This document shows, in pieces, positions 42,650 to 54,100 of a stretch of DNA of 64,000 nucleotides. The stretch is taken from NCBI RefSeq assembly GCF_000383955.1, contig NZ_KB913013.1:5289694-5353693 (forward strand), given 5' to 3'. The position numbers and the translations under genes are program-made. The notes below the pieces were generated by a model. It had not been told where the DNA came from. It searched no databases and saw only the letters and a list, made by a program, of their open reading frames with translations. The stretch's first letter is position 1; each line of letters begins with the position of its first letter. The stretch comes from Rudanella lutea DSM 19387. Its GTDB lineage: Bacteria > Bacteroidota > Bacteroidia > Cytophagales > Spirosomataceae.

Positions 42650-44917
42650 ATGGCTTTTGATGTTGACATGATTCAACGTGTGTACGCCCGCCTTGGCGAA
42701 CGCGTTGAAGCGGCCCGCCAGGCCGTCGGTCGTCCACTGACCCTGTCTGAGAAAATTTTATATGCCCACCTGTCGGCTGGAAACGCGACGCAGGCCCACG
42801 AGCGCGGCAAAGCCTATGTTGACTTTGCTCCCGACCGGGTTGCTATGCAGGATGCTACCGCTCAGATGGCCCTGTTGCAGTTTATGCAGGCTGGCCGGCC
42901 AAAGGTTGCGGTACCCTCAACGGTACACTGCGACCACCTGATTCAGGCTGAAGTGGGTGCCGACGTCGATCTGGACGTAGCCAAGAGCAAAAACAAAGAA
43001 GTGTACGACTTCCTGTCGTCGATTTCGAATAAATACGGTATCGGTTTCTGGAAGCCCGGCGCGGGTATCATTCACCAGGTGGTGATCGAGAACTACGCGT
43101 TTCCGGGTGGTATGATGATCGGTACGGACTCACACACGCCCAATGCCGGTGGTCTGGGAATGATCGCGATTGGTGTGGGTGGTGCCGATGCCTGCGATGT
43201 GATGGCGGGCCTGCCCTGGGAGCTGAAAATGCCCAAACTGATTGGCGTTAAATTGACCGGCAAACTGTCGGGCTGGGCGTCGGCCAAAGACGTGATTCTG
43301 CGCGTAGCGGGTATCCTGACCGTAAAAGGAGGTACTGGCTGCATTGTGGAGTACTTTGGCGAAGGTGCCGAAAGCCTCTCGGCTACGGGTAAAGGAACCA
43401 TCTGTAACATGGGTGCTGAAATTGGCGCTACGACGTCGATTTTCGCGTACGATGAGAAGATGGGCGACTACCTCCGTGCTACCAACCGGGCCGATATTGC
43501 CGATGCAGCGAGTGCGGTAGCCGCGCATCTGCGTTCGGACGATGAGGTGTATGCCGATCCTGCTACGTATTACGATCAGCTGATCGAGATCGACCTGAAC
43601 ACGCTGGAGCCGCACATCAACGGCCCATTTACGCCCGACCTCGCCTGGCCGCTGTCGAACTTCGCCAAGGCGGTGAAAGAAAATGGCTGGCCCGAGAAAC
43701 TGGAAGTGGGTCTGATTGGCTCATGCACCAACTCAAGCTACGAAGACATGACCCGGTCGGCCTCAGTAGCGGCTCAGGCGGCAGCCAAGAATCTGAAAAC
43801 AAAGGCCGAGTTTACCATTACGCCGGGTTCAGAACTGGTTCGGTTTACGGCTGAGCGCGACGGTATCCTGAATACGTTTGAAGGTATCGGTGGGGTAGTA
43901 CTGGCCAACGCCTGTGGACCCTGCATCGGTCAGTGGGCTCGCCATATGGACGACCCAACCCGTAAGAACTCAATCATCACGTCGTTCAACCGGAACTTCG
44001 CCAAGCGGAACGACGGTAACGCCAGCACGCATGCGTTTGTGGCATCGCCCGAAATCGTGACGGCTTTCGCCATTGCCGGCGATCTGACGTTCAACCCCAT
44101 GACCGACACCCTGACCAACGAAAACGGTGAGCAGGTGATGCTCGACGAGCCGCAGGGTATTGAGCAGCCGATCAAAGGCTATGCCGTTGAAGATGCGGGT
44201 TATCAGGCGCCGGCCGAAGATGGCTCGGGTGTGGAGGTGATTGTATCGCCCACGTCGGATCGTCTGCAACTGCTGGCTCCGTTTGCGGCCTGGGAAGGTA
44301 CCGACCTGAACGGCCTGAAACTGCTCATTAAAGCAAAAGGTAAGTGTACAACCGACCACATTTCGATGGCCGGTCCGTGGTTGAAGTACCGCGGTCACCT
44401 CGACAACATTTCGAACAACATGCTCATCGGGGCGGTAAACTTCTACAACGAGAAAACCAACTCGGTGAAGAATCAACTGACGGGTGAGTATGGCGAAGTA
44501 CCGGCCGTGCAGCGGGCATACAAAGCCGCTGGTGTGGGCTCGGTAGTTGTGGGCGACGAAAACTACGGTGAAGGTTCGTCACGCGAGCACGCGGCTATGG
44601 AACCCCGTTTCCTCGGTGTGCGGGCTATTCTGGTACGGTCGTTTGCCCGTATCCACGAAACCAACCTGAAAAAGCAGGGGATGCTGGCTCTGACGTTTGC
44701 TAACCCCGCCGACTACGACAAGGTACAGGAAGACGACAGCATCGACATCCTCGGCCTGACAACCTTCGCGCCGGGTGTACCGCTGACGGTTCGGTTGACT
44801 CACGCGGATGGTTCGGTTGACGAGTTCGCGGTAAACCATACCTACAACGAAGGTCAGATCGAGTGGTTTAAGGCAGGTGCTGCCCTGAATATCATTCGGA
44901 TGAAGCAGGGTGCGTAA
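42650..44917 (+). CDS. acn: Aconitate hydratase, mitochondrial type
   Basis: A 755-residue citric-acid-cycle enzyme isomerising citrate and isocitrate through a [4Fe-4S] cluster. The cluster cysteines are in [15 protein letters not shown] and in [10 protein letters not shown]. Other family marks are [36 protein letters not shown] and [18 protein letters not shown]. Length and sequence resemble the mitochondrial aconitase subgroup found in Bacteroidota more than AcnA or AcnB of Proteobacteria. The start [16 protein letters not shown] is well placed. It is monocistronic and ends at a bidirectional terminator. Confidence 0.97.
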   Translation: MAFDVDMIQRVYARLGERVEAARQAVGRPLTLSEKILYAHLSAGNATQAHERGKAYVDFAPDRVAMQDATAQMALLQFMQAGRPKVAVPSTVHCDHLIQAEVGADVDLDVAKSKNKEVYDFLSSISNKYGIGFWKPGAGIIHQVVIENYAFPGGMMIGTDSHTPNAGGLGMIAIGVGGADACDVMAGLPWELKMPKLIGVKLTGKLSGWASAKDVILRVAGILTVKGGTGCIVEYFGEGAESLSATGKGTICNMGAEIGATTSIFAYDEKMGDYLRATNRADIADAASAVAAHLRSDDEVYADPATYYDQLIEIDLNTLEPHINGPFTPDLAWPLSNFAKAVKENGWPEKLEVGLIGSCTNSSYEDMTRSASVAAQAAAKNLKTKAEFTITPGSELVRFTAERDGILNTFEGIGGVVLANACGPCIGQWARHMDDPTRKNSIITSFNRNFAKRNDGNASTHAFVASPEIVTAFAIAGDLTFNPMTDTLTNENGEQVMLDEPQGIEQPIKGYAVEDAGYQAPAEDGSGVEVIVSPTSDRLQLLAPFAAWEGTDLNGLKLLIKAKGKCTTDHISMAGPWLKYRGHLDNISNNMLIGAVNFYNEKTNSVKNQLTGEYGEVPAVQRAYKAAGVGSVVVGDENYGEGSSREHAAMEPRFLGVRAILVRSFARIHETNLKKQGMLALTFANPADYDKVQEDDSIDILGLTTFAPGVPLTVRLTHADGSVDEFAVNHTYNEGQIEWFKAGAALNIIRMKQGA

Positions 44918-44940
44918 GTCGCATCCCGTATAGATAGACA

Positions 44941-44972
44941 AAAAACTCGCTCTTCGGGGCGAGTTTTTTTGT
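44941..44972. terminator. Bidirectional terminator
   Basis: aaaactcgc/gcgagtttttt with loop tcttcggg, 24 bases after the aconitase stop and just before the convergent regulator stop. Confidence 0.85.
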
Positions 44973-44979
44973 TTTCGGT

Positions 44980-45729
44980 CTACCGGGTCCGAACCACCAT
45001 AAGCTGGTCGAGTAGCGCTTTGCGGGTGCCTGCCGGTAAACTGACGGCATGAGGGCCAAGCTGAATCTGGTACTCGTCGATGCGTTGGATGTTCGATAAA
45101 TTGACCAGCATAGACTTGGAAAGCCGGTAAAACAGGGTGGGCGATAGATGCTTTTCCCAGTATTTCAAATTTCCGGTCAGCACTAGCGGTTCGTCGGGTT
45201 TCCGGGCCGGGTTTAGTTGGTTCAGGGTGCTATTGTTCAGATAAAGCAGGGTATAACTCCGGGCTGCTTCCAGGTAAAAAATGTCGGGCTGGGCAACGCG
45301 CACAAAGCCATAATCGGTAGGCAGATAAATGGGGCCGTCGTGCGGATTTGGGCGGATTCGAAGGGGATTATCGAGGGCGAGCTCAACCTGTTGCAGCACC
45401 TCCCTGATGCGCAACGGTTTGTTCAGAAAAGCGGCTGGCCCGGTTGCTTTTGCCCGTTCAAAGGTGGCATCGTCGGTAGAGCCGGTCAGGTAAATAATGG
45501 TGGAGCCCCACTGACGCTGGAGTACGCGCGCAGCGGCAATCCCGTCGGTACGGTTGGCAAGGTGAATATCAACAATCGCTAAAGCAATCGGAGAACGTTC
45601 GATATAGCGCAACACGTCGTCGTAGGTGCGGGCAATACCAGCCACCGTTCGGCCGGCGGTGCGGAGGCTCTCTTCCAGGGCAACGGCAATGGCCAGATCA
45701 TCTTCAACAATCAAAACAGAATCAGGCAT
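44980..45729 (-). CDS. LytTR-family response regulator
   Basis: A 249-residue regulator. The receiver domain (1-120) has the acidic pocket VEDDLAIAV, phospho-acceptor Asp54 in LAIVDIHLANRTDG and Lys in AFLNKPLRIREV. The LytTR DNA-binding domain (about 145-245) has PDIFYLEAARSYTLLYL, FYRLSKSMLVNLSNIQRI and VSLPAGTRKALLDQL. The gene follows the sensor kinase with a five-base gap, so the pair forms an operon. Confidence 0.93.
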   Translation of the reverse strand: MPDSVLIVEDDLAIAVALEESLRTAGRTVAGIARTYDDVLRYIERSPIALAIVDIHLANRTDGIAAARVLQRQWGSTIIYLTGSTDDATFERAKATGPAAFLNKPLRIREVLQQVELALDNPLRIRPNPHDGPIYLPTDYGFVRVAQPDIFYLEAARSYTLLYLNNSTLNQLNPARKPDEPLVLTGNLKYWEKHLSPTLFYRLSKSMLVNLSNIQRIDEYQIQLGPHAVSLPAGTRKALLDQLMVVRTR

Positions 45730-45734
45730 AGGGT

Positions 45735-47432
45735 TCAGGCGTTTCCGGGAATAGATAAATCAAAGGTAAGGCCGGGCGGTTGGCTAAAGCTCGCTTCGGC
45801 CCATAATTGCTCGGTTTGCAGGGCAATCAACCGCATCCCAAACCCCTTCCGGGAGGTGTCGGGGCGAATACCCGGCCCGTTGTCCTGCACGCGTAACCGA
45901 ATACGGTTGTTCTCTGGCCAGCACCGAATAGTGAGGCTTGGATGCGGGTGGTTTGGAAACGCGTATTTGCAGGCATTGGTCACTAACTCGTTTAGGATCA
46001 GTACAACCGGGAGTATCTGTTCGACCGAGATAGGCACCGGCTCAACCTGACAGGTAACGGCAACGGCCTTGGGACTGTAGCTGCGCAGAATCATCTGGAC
46101 AATCTCAGGCACAATATCGGGTAGCCCCTGCGCATGTTGCCCAGTCGCCTGGCTCAGTTTTCGATTCAGCAGGGTCATGGACTGAATACGAATCTGACTC
46201 TCTTCGACCGCCCGTTTGGCATCTTCGTCGGTCAGCTGACTCGCCTGTAGGCTCAACAAGCCCGATATGGCTTGCAAGTGATTCTTGGTGCGGTGGCTTT
46301 GTTCGGCCAGTAACTGCTCATTTTGTTGTCGGGTACGCTTGTTTTGCTGCCAAAGGCGGTAGAAAAAGGCACTGGCAAGTAAAACCACGGCCGAGAACCC
46401 CAGGGCCCCATAGGTGTAATTTTGTTGGGCGGTTAGTACCGCTTTGTTAATCTTCAGTTCGGCTTCGCGTTGCTGGAGAAGCTTGTCGCGCCGACTGGTT
46501 TCGTACCCCACATTTAGTTGGGCAATTACAGCTCGTTGTTCCCTCGTCAGCTGGCGTTTTTGCAATGAATCCGCCATGCGGAGCCGTTGGTATGCCTGCG
46601 GCCATTGCCGGGTGGCCTCGTACCATTTTACCCATGCGTAGTGTCCGTCTATGATTAGTCTAAGGTTTGCGTCATTGATTTGGCGAAGCAGACTATCGGC
46701 TTTCTCAAGGTATTCATAGGCTTTCCTCCGATTGTTCACTGCCAGAAAGGCAGTACTTAATTTGTAATGAAGTCTGGTGATTGAAACCCCTTGTCCTGAC
46801 GTTAAGTACGCACGCAATGCATACTCAAGCAAGTCTACTGCCTTAGCCGGATCGGAGTCCAGTAATAGTTCAGCCCAGGTATTGCGGATGCCCGCAATAT
46901 CAATTGTCTTTCCGATTTTCAGGGCTATTGCCTCGGCCTGTTGCAGGTACCGGGCTGCACTGTCGAGGCCTGTTTTTTTGCGGGCAGTCGGTGTATCGAG
47001 GCCGTTTTGGGCTCGTTCAAGGTGGAGGGTTCCCAGCATCCAGTAGGCACTCATCAGGCTATGGGGGTGCTTGAGCTGGCGGCTGTTGGCGAGGGCACGG
47101 TTGGCATACACAAACGCTTCGGGGAAGTTGCCCATTACGGACTCATCGCCCGAGAGTTGGATAAGCACTTTGTTTAGTTGGACTGAAGGACCCCGTTTTT
47201 CCCAGATTCGCAGTGCATAGAGCAACCAGTTTCGTCCGCCTACATAATCGTTGGATGTCCACGTGTGTTTCCCAATGATGTAGGCGGCTTCGGCCATTGC
47301 CAGCGTATCGCGCCGTTGGGCTGCCGCCCGAAAGTCGGCACGCGCTCCAGGCAGTTTAGGATGCTGCGGAGGTTGAGCCAGCCCCCGAACCGAGGAGCAA
47401 ATGAGTAGGATAGTGAGCCAAAAAGAGCGCAT
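45735..47432 (-). CDS. TPR-type sensor histidine kinase (HisKA_2)
   Basis: A 565-residue membrane kinase. Signal peptide (1-20), a periplasmic region of about 300 residues made of TPR-like helical pairs (WMLGTLHLERAQNG, KAVDLLEYALRAYLTSG, KAYEYLEKADSLLRQI), one membrane helix (342-360), then a HisKA_2 box with His380 in EQSHRTKNHLQAISGLL and an HATPase domain (LILNELVTNACKYAFP, VQDNGPGIRPD, GFGMRLIAL). The TPR region probably senses a protein or peptide outside the cytoplasm. Its partner is the LytTR regulator directly downstream. It diverges from the gene at 47664. Confidence 0.93.
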   Translation of the reverse strand: MRSFWLTILLICSSVRGLAQPPQHPKLPGARADFRAAAQRRDTLAMAEAAYIIGKHTWTSNDYVGGRNWLLYALRIWEKRGPSVQLNKVLIQLSGDESVMGNFPEAFVYANRALANSRQLKHPHSLMSAYWMLGTLHLERAQNGLDTPTARKKTGLDSAARYLQQAEAIALKIGKTIDIAGIRNTWAELLLDSDPAKAVDLLEYALRAYLTSGQGVSITRLHYKLSTAFLAVNNRRKAYEYLEKADSLLRQINDANLRLIIDGHYAWVKWYEATRQWPQAYQRLRMADSLQKRQLTREQRAVIAQLNVGYETSRRDKLLQQREAELKINKAVLTAQQNYTYGALGFSAVVLLASAFFYRLWQQNKRTRQQNEQLLAEQSHRTKNHLQAISGLLSLQASQLTDEDAKRAVEESQIRIQSMTLLNRKLSQATGQHAQGLPDIVPEIVQMILRSYSPKAVAVTCQVEPVPISVEQILPVVLILNELVTNACKYAFPNHPHPSLTIRCWPENNRIRLRVQDNGPGIRPDTSRKGFGMRLIALQTEQLWAEASFSQPPGLTFDLSIPGNA

Positions 47433-47663
47433 AAGTCACGGTGGGATTACATACAAACTTATGTGTTAGACAAGCCTGGTGCAAACCTGATATGGTTTGG
47501 TGGAGAAAAAGCCCGGGTTCATAGAGTAACCGGAGGGTATGTTGTATCGGTGCCGTATGCTTGTGGGCTAAGAGCCAGTTGTTGGCTTGAGCGCACGCAG
47601 GTTGTAAGCCCTAATCCGGCACTTCATTATCTATTCGGTTCACTACCCAGTCTGGCTTGTTCT

Positions 47664-48797
47664 ATGAAAATTGTCTATCTGATTATCGTGTTTGTTTTAA
47701 CGGCTTACGCAAAGGCCAATGCGCAGGAGGTACTCTCCAACGGGAGTGTGATTGCACTCAATACGGCCAAGGTGTCACGTAAACTGATTGAGGAAAAAAT
47801 TAACCGCAGTACCACGCGCTTTGATGTGAGTATCAATGGGTTGCTTGCGCTGAAAACGGCTAAAGTGCCTGAGCCCCTGGTTGAGTTGATGCTATCGCTG
47901 ACTCAGTCTACGGACATCATCCAGAACAAAGACATTATCGAGTTGCACCGCGCCGGGTATGGCCGGAAGCTCATTGTTCAGAAAATTCAGGCCAGCCGGT
48001 CGGCGTTTGATACCTCCACCGACGGCATGATTGAGCTGAAAACGGCCAAACTGCCCGATGCCCTGATTGAAGCCATGATGGTGGGAGGAGCCCCCCAATC
48101 TGCCCCCTCGGCCAAGCCGGTTGTAGCCAGTGCCAAAACCGATACCCCCGCCAGCTCTACGAAGGCGGCCACCAAATCGCCCACGCAAACCACGCCCTTC
48201 AAAGACCCGCTGTACGCTAATCAAAGTAGCAAGGAGGCTGCCGCTCGTACGAAGACATCGGACGGTAAAACCGTTTTGCCAACCCAGTGCAACGCGTGGT
48301 TCGACAAGTTTACCAAGAAGAACGTAAAGGCCTCCCAGGCAACCCTGCGCGGGTCCAAATTGGGGGCAAAAATCATTGTGGGTGTACTCACGGGTGGCAA
48401 TCCCGGTGATGTAGGCATCGAAGATCTGGAAGTTGACCTGATTTTTCGACGGGATGGCAGCGACCTATCGCTTGTCTTGTACGCCCGAAAACCGGGTTTA
48501 AACCTACTGGTTGTGGACAGTGACAAGCCCCTGATGTTTTTGATGCAGGATGAATCGGTGATGCAGTTTATGCCCGCCGAAAACTCCGAGAGCAGCTTTG
48601 ACTGGGGTGGGGGCGGCTCCTATGAAACCGACCTGCTGATGTATTACAAACTAACCCCGCAGCAAGCGCAAACGCTTTCGAAGAAGCTCATCAAAGGCTA
48701 CCGGCTCAACCTGTATAACCGAAAGTTTGTGGAAGACTCGGTCAATGAAAAACGGGCCATTCAGGTAACCATGTCCGCAGCGTGTGTGCTGAACTAA
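47664..48797 (+). CDS. Exported protein with a duplicated helical repeat
   Basis: A 377-residue exported protein (MKIVYLIIVFVLTAYAKANAQ). Residues about 25-75 and 78-130 are two copies of one repeat: SVIALNTAKVSRKLIEEKIN with LLALKTAKVPEPLVELML, then DIIELHRAGYGRKLIVQKIQ with MIELKTAKLPDALIEAMM. A Ser/Thr/Lys-rich linker (135-185) joins them to a C-terminal domain (190-377) of unknown fold (NLLVVDSDKPLMFLMQDESV, LMYYKLTPQQAQTLSKKLIKG). The family is unknown. The open frame extends 67 codons upstream, but the signal peptide marks the start. It is first in a run of four exported-protein genes. Confidence 0.7.
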   Translation: MKIVYLIIVFVLTAYAKANAQEVLSNGSVIALNTAKVSRKLIEEKINRSTTRFDVSINGLLALKTAKVPEPLVELMLSLTQSTDIIQNKDIIELHRAGYGRKLIVQKIQASRSAFDTSTDGMIELKTAKLPDALIEAMMVGGAPQSAPSAKPVVASAKTDTPASSTKAATKSPTQTTPFKDPLYANQSSKEAAARTKTSDGKTVLPTQCNAWFDKFTKKNVKASQATLRGSKLGAKIIVGVLTGGNPGDVGIEDLEVDLIFRRDGSDLSLVLYARKPGLNLLVVDSDKPLMFLMQDESVMQFMPAENSESSFDWGGGGSYETDLLMYYKLTPQQAQTLSKKLIKGYRLNLYNRKFVEDSVNEKRAIQVTMSAACVLN

Positions 48798-48821
48798 TTC
48801 GTACAAACCAATCACCAACAC

Positions 48822-49829
48822 ATGAAAACCACTCTACTTATCCTCGGCCTGATGCTGGCTACCACCTTCACGTTTGCCCAGAACGTGATTCGGGTGCAAA
48901 ATGGACAGAGCCTCCAGACTATTATCGACGACCCTGCCTTTGTAGCCGGCTCGGTGTTGCTGCTTGACCCCGGTTCTTACGGTAGCGTTATCGTCCGAAA
49001 GCGGGTTAGTATCATTGGGAGTGGGTACTTCAACGGGACAAACGAAGCCCAGTTAGATGACGTTACGTTTGCCAGCAATAACCTGACGGCTTCAGATGGA
49101 TCGTTGATTACGGGTTGCTCAATGCGCACAATTACGATCAGCAGAAGCAATATAACCGTGCAGAGATGCCGGTTTTACCCTAACTCATCTACTGATGATA
49201 TTAATATTGGTGCCATTGATAATGCCAGACTGGTTCAGTGCTTCATTGATGGAAACGTCGTCATCAGTGGTGACGCAACCAACTTTCTGATTAAAAACTG
49301 TATTATCAACGGAGCGATATATACACGTAATTCTTCGGTTAGGTACACAGGAGTTATCGCCCATAATACAATGACGTATGCGGCCTGTGATGTGATTTCG
49401 CTGGGTACCACAAACGTCAATGTCACAGTAGCCAATAATATCCTCATCACGCCAGCTACCTGTAATAATGCCAACGCCGGGCAGAATTACCGGACGGATA
49501 TGTTTGCCTCATTCAACAACAACATTGTTCGGTTGGGCAATTACCAAAGTACCAATCCGAGCAACGTTTTTCTGAATGTTGCCAACATGGCAGGTACATT
49601 GTTTACGCCCGCCGGAACATCGCTGGAAGGGCAATACATGCTCTCGGCCAGCTCGCCGGCCAGAGGTGCAGGCGAAGGTGGCACCGATTGCGGAGCGTTT
49701 GGTGGGGCAGATCCCTACGTGCTGACCGGTTCGCCCGTTGGGCCCGTAATTCAGGATTTGCAGGTGCCAGCTACCGCCCGGCAAAATGAAACCATTCAGA
49801 TTCGGCTGCGGGCCAAAATCCAAAACTGA
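48822..49829 (+). CDS. Exported beta-helix-like protein
   Basis: A 335-residue exported protein (MKTTLLILGLMLATTFTFAQ). The mature protein alternates short strands with Asn/Thr turns (NITVQRCRFYPNSST, NARLVQCFIDGNVVISGDAT, NFLIKNCIINGAIY, VNVTVANNILITPATCNNA), as in right-handed beta-helices, and starts with LQTIIDDPAFVAGSVLLLDPG, the usual leading strand of such folds. SSPARGAGEGGTDCGAFGGADPY is typical of the end of the helix. No catalytic residues are assigned. It is 24 bases after the previous gene and 7 bases before the next, so the genes form one transcript. Confidence 0.8.
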   Translation: MKTTLLILGLMLATTFTFAQNVIRVQNGQSLQTIIDDPAFVAGSVLLLDPGSYGSVIVRKRVSIIGSGYFNGTNEAQLDDVTFASNNLTASDGSLITGCSMRTITISRSNITVQRCRFYPNSSTDDINIGAIDNARLVQCFIDGNVVISGDATNFLIKNCIINGAIYTRNSSVRYTGVIAHNTMTYAACDVISLGTTNVNVTVANNILITPATCNNANAGQNYRTDMFASFNNNIVRLGNYQSTNPSNVFLNVANMAGTLFTPAGTSLEGQYMLSASSPARGAGEGGTDCGAFGGADPYVLTGSPVGPVIQDLQVPATARQNETIQIRLRAKIQN

Positions 49830-49836
49830 CCCTCGC

Positions 49837-50823
49837 ATGAAAAGCTGGATTCTTATTGCGGGCTTATGCCTGTTGGCGGGTGCATTGCAGGCTAAAAACG
49901 GGGTATTGCATCAGGCAGTTAGTACAACACTGGTTGCGGCTGAGTACTTCTGGAACACCGATCCTGGTGTTGGAGCGGCTACTGCCCTGAGCTTACCACC
50001 GGGGGTACATGTAGATGCATTGCTTTCCATACCGACTGGAACGTTGCCGCAGGGGGCTAATTTTCTGGGTGTTCGGGTGCGGGCTGCCAATGGGCAATGG
50101 TCGCCGACCCGCCTGAATATGGTCTATATGCATGCCCCTGGCACCTCAGGTGATCAAACGGTGCTCACCGCCATTGAATACTTTATCAATACCGATCAGG
50201 GCCTGGGCAACAATACCATCCTGCCCATATCGCCCACGTCGGGCAGTACACCGGTTGTGGTGAGTGTTCCGTTGCCCGCTACGCTCGCTGTGGGCACGCA
50301 TCAGATCGGGGTACGAACCCGCACAGGGCGCGGGCAATGGTCGCAAACCATGCTGAGTCCTTTAGTCATTTTTGCCGGACAGACCGCCAACGCCATCAGC
50401 CGCGTCGAGTATTTTATCGATACTGACCCCGGCTATGGGCAGGCTACTGCCTTGCCGTTTACACCGGCCAATGGGCAGGATGTAGCCGTAACAGGCAGCA
50501 CCAGTCTGAGCGCGTTGGGTAGCTACAGTTTCTTTTTCCGCGCCCGCGATACCAACAACCGTTGGTCGGCACTTTACTACGTCCCGGTTAATAGTACGCT
50601 GACGGGGTGTCTGGTGCAGCAAACCCTCCGTTCGGGCAACTGGAACGACCCCACCATATGGTCGTGCGGCTCGGTACCAACCGGTACGCAGGATGTACTG
50701 ATCAAAACAGGGCATACGATTACGGTGCTGAGCCCGATGGGGCGGCAGGTGTGCCGAAATCTGCGGTTTGAAACGGGCGGGAAGTTGATGAACGGGGGAG
50801 TTTTGGGGCTTGGGCAGCCCTGA
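49837..50823 (+). CDS. Exported three-repeat protein with a C-terminal sorting-like module
   Basis: A 328-residue exported protein (MKSWILIAGLCLLAGALQA). Three tandem 67-residue repeats begin VAAEYFWNTDPGVGAATAL, AIEYFINTDQGLGNNTIL and RVEYFIDTDPGYGQATAL and end GQW/NRWS-type strands, probably beta-sandwich units. The last 65 residues (SGNWNDPTIWSCGSVPTGTQ to GGVLGLGQP) match the end of the large downstream protein, suggesting a common sorting or capping module. It is in an operon with the beta-helix gene upstream. The open frame extends 17 codons upstream, overlapping the previous gene. Confidence 0.75.
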   Translation: MKSWILIAGLCLLAGALQAKNGVLHQAVSTTLVAAEYFWNTDPGVGAATALSLPPGVHVDALLSIPTGTLPQGANFLGVRVRAANGQWSPTRLNMVYMHAPGTSGDQTVLTAIEYFINTDQGLGNNTILPISPTSGSTPVVVSVPLPATLAVGTHQIGVRTRTGRGQWSQTMLSPLVIFAGQTANAISRVEYFIDTDPGYGQATALPFTPANGQDVAVTGSTSLSALGSYSFFFRARDTNNRWSALYYVPVNSTLTGCLVQQTLRSGNWNDPTIWSCGSVPTGTQDVLIKTGHTITVLSPMGRQVCRNLRFETGGKLMNGGVLGLGQP

Positions 50824-50927
50824 ATGTGCGGGTATTTTTTGAACCGATGATAATGTAACCGGTTAGCCTGTTCTTATCTTCGGAAAGTCTCGATTAAGCT
50901 GTGTAATTTTTAAATCTCTTTTCAACA

Positions 50928-50962
50928 AAAAAAGCCGAACCAACGCACTGGTTCGGCTTTCG
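50928..50962 (+). terminator. Terminator of the exported-protein operon
   Basis: aaagccgaacca/tggttcggcttt with a short loop cgcac, followed by a weak T-rich stretch. It separates the upstream operon from the large gene. Confidence 0.7.
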
Positions 50963-51163
50963 TATTAGTAAGTCTTCAATTGTAAATATACATCCCCACG
51001 GAGAGTGTTTAGTCTATTAGATTATGGATTAAGTGGTTGATAATCACGGGCATGATTTTTGTCACTTTTCCAGAAACTTCTTGACTTGCTTGTAGGAGAA
51101 GCAATCATTTCAAGTGTAGTTTTAGCTGCCTGTTCATCTGTATATATACAAGCTGCTACCACT
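50963..51163 (+). other. AT-rich leader of the large surface-protein gene
   Basis: The 340-base gap 50824-51163 holds the terminator at 50928 and then this AT-rich stretch, including tatatata-like and tagttttag sequences near 51117-51155. A promoter is likely here, but no pair of elements at the usual spacing was found. The open frame of the next gene extends back to 51059, which is not accepted as coding. Confidence 0.35.
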
Positions 51164-54100
51164 ATGAATAGACTATACTACCGACAACTGTACTATTTCT
51201 TGATTTGCGTTGGTTTGTGGCTGCCTGCTCAGGCGCAACGTAACAAGGCCACTCGGCCAACATTGACCTGTACTGTGCCCGAGCTGACGCCCGAGCAGCG
51301 TAAGGCCCTGGAGAGCGAAGCTGCGTTTGCCCTGCAACTTAAACGGGCCAGGGGGACCAAAGCGACGGGTATCACCTACATCCCGATTCGGCCGCATATT
51401 CTGCGGAGCAGCACGGGTACGGGTGGCTTATCCCTCGACCGGCTAAATAATATTTTGGCCCGCGCCAACCGGTATTATTTGGTCAACGGTAATGGCCTCC
51501 AATTTTATTTCTGCGGAACGACCCCCGACTATATCGACAATGGCACGCTTTTTTCCAACTACGCGATTGCCAATGAGAGTACGCTGACGAGCGGGCGCGA
51601 CGTGAACAACGCGCTGAATATGTACTTCGTGAATACCACGAATGAGGGTTTTTCCGGGTACGCCTATTATCCATCCAATACCGTGCAGAGCACCCGGGCG
51701 ATTATCGTCGGGTCACTAACCGATGCGCAACTGGGCGACCGGACGGTGCCGCACGAGTTGGGTCATAATTTCAATCTGGTTCATACGCACGGGACGGGCA
51801 ACTCGTCTAACGAGCTGGTGACGCGCGGGGCCGGGGCCAACTGTACCACCGAAGGCGATTTTTTGTGCGACACCCCCGCTGACCCGTATGGGCGGCCCGG
51901 CCATTCAACCGTGTTTGGTCCCGACGGCTGCCTGGTGTACAATGGTACAGCGACCGACGCGAATGGGGCCACCTACACCCCGCCCATGAACAACCTGATG
52001 TCGTACTATGACCCTTGCCGGTATGAGTTTACAGCAGGGCAATACGCCCGGATAGACGCGGGGTTGGCTCTTCGGCAGACACACACAGCCTACACGTTGA
52101 CCTGCGCGCCTACGGTTGTGAGTGCCCCAACAAACCTGCTGGCTTCCAATATTCCAACGGGCGTAGTACTTACCTGGACCGATAACGGCACCAACGAGAT
52201 GGGGTACTTTATTGAGCGGGCCACCTCAGCTGCGGGGCCGTTTATGCCAATTGGCGGTGTGGGACCCAACACCACTACCTATACCGATCCCAATCCGCCG
52301 TCGAATACGCTGGTGTATTACCGCGTTCGGCCGTCAAACAGCACTACGGGCGGAATTAGTACGGCCGCCAGTATTCAGACACTGGCCTGCCGCCCAACCT
52401 TTAGTGTGGGATGTGTAGAAGATGATGGACTCAATCGGTTGGTAGTCAACTCGGTGCAGTTGAGCCAGAATACCGGCTGTGCCAGTGGCGCTACGGGGTA
52501 TAGCCAGTACACCACCGTAACTACCAGCCTGACGCCGGGAACGGCCTTTGCCGTATCGGGAACTCTCATCGGCAGCAGTTTTCCAGAGGGAGTCAGTATC
52601 TGGCTCGACCTCAACCGGAACGGTGTATTCGACGATGCCGGGGAGCGCCTGTATGCTACCCCCAGCCTGGTACTGGGTAGCTTTTCGGGGAGCTTGACGG
52701 TTCCGGCGAGTGTGACGGCCGGCCCCATGGCGATGCGGGTAATTGTGGCTTACAACACGACCCCCGCCGACCCCTGCGGTAGTTACGAATTTGGCGAAGC
52801 CGAAGATTATCAGATCAATATCGTGGTGCCTTCGGGTTGTGATCCGCTCGAACCCAATGATACCTACCAAACGGCTACCCCGTTGACGGATGGAGCCAAC
52901 TACGTAAGTCCGCCCATCTGCCTGAACTCCGGTACAGATGGGGACTGGTTCCGCTGGCGAACGGCCGGGGGCGGGCAGACCTATTACATACGGGTGCGGC
53001 CCGCCAACAACACAACATCGGGGCCATATGCGCTTTCGGTGACGGTATCGGGTAGTCTGCTGACTGTGTCGACAGGCCCGACAACAAGTGGGCAGTCGAC
53101 AGATACGTATCTGGAGCTGTACGCAGCCGATGGCAGTACGTTGCTGGTACAAAACGATGACTATACGGGTGCCTTTTCGCAGCTGGTGTACGCCTTCACC
53201 GGCCCACAGCCCTGCCAGCCGCCCCAATACCGTTTCCTGAATACGATAAGCAACACCTCCGCTGAGGTTGGCTGGACGGCCATACCGGGTTTACAATATC
53301 AGATTCGGCATCGGCCCGTGGGAAGTGCCATCTGGATTACGTCGGCCCCGGTATCAACGTCGGCTTATTCGATGACCGGCCTCACCACCGGAACAACCTA
53401 TGAATGGCAAATCCAGACAGTTTGCTCGGCGACGAGTGTATCGGGCTACATGGCCTCCCTAACGTTTGTGACGGGGTGCTACGCGCCGGTGAGCCAGGGT
53501 GTCACGTATCGGGCTTCCACCTCGGCGTTGCTATTTTGGGAGAACAAAGGCAACGGCCTACAGTACGAACTGAACTACCGGGTGGTGGGAGCGGCCAACT
53601 GGACATCGGTGAGTAGCCTGACGGCCCCGGCCCATCTGCTCACGGGGTTGACCAACAACACGGCCTACGAGTTTCGGGTCCGAACGCTCTGCGGAGCCGC
53701 CGGTACGTCGGGCTACTCGACGCCTACCTCGTTTACCACACTCTGCGCGGAGCCGCAAGGCCTACAGGGCAACGGCAATGCGCAAAGCGGAACACAGGCG
53801 GTGGTAAGCTGGATGGGGGTGGTCGATGGGCAAACCCGGTACGAAGTGCGCTACCGGCCAGTGGGCTCGGCTACGTACGTTACCTGGCCCGCGTCGGTGA
53901 CCGCAACCTCGCTGAGTCTGAGCGGTCTGGTACCTAATACGACCTACGAATTTGGCGTGCGTACCCTGTGCAGCGATGGACAAAACTCGCCCTTCACCGC
54001 TCCGGCTACGTTTACAACAACAGCCTGTCAGATGCCTTTCAGCCTGTTTGCCGACTTACTTAATTTACAGGGGGCTCGCCTGAACTGGAGCACGCTGGAA

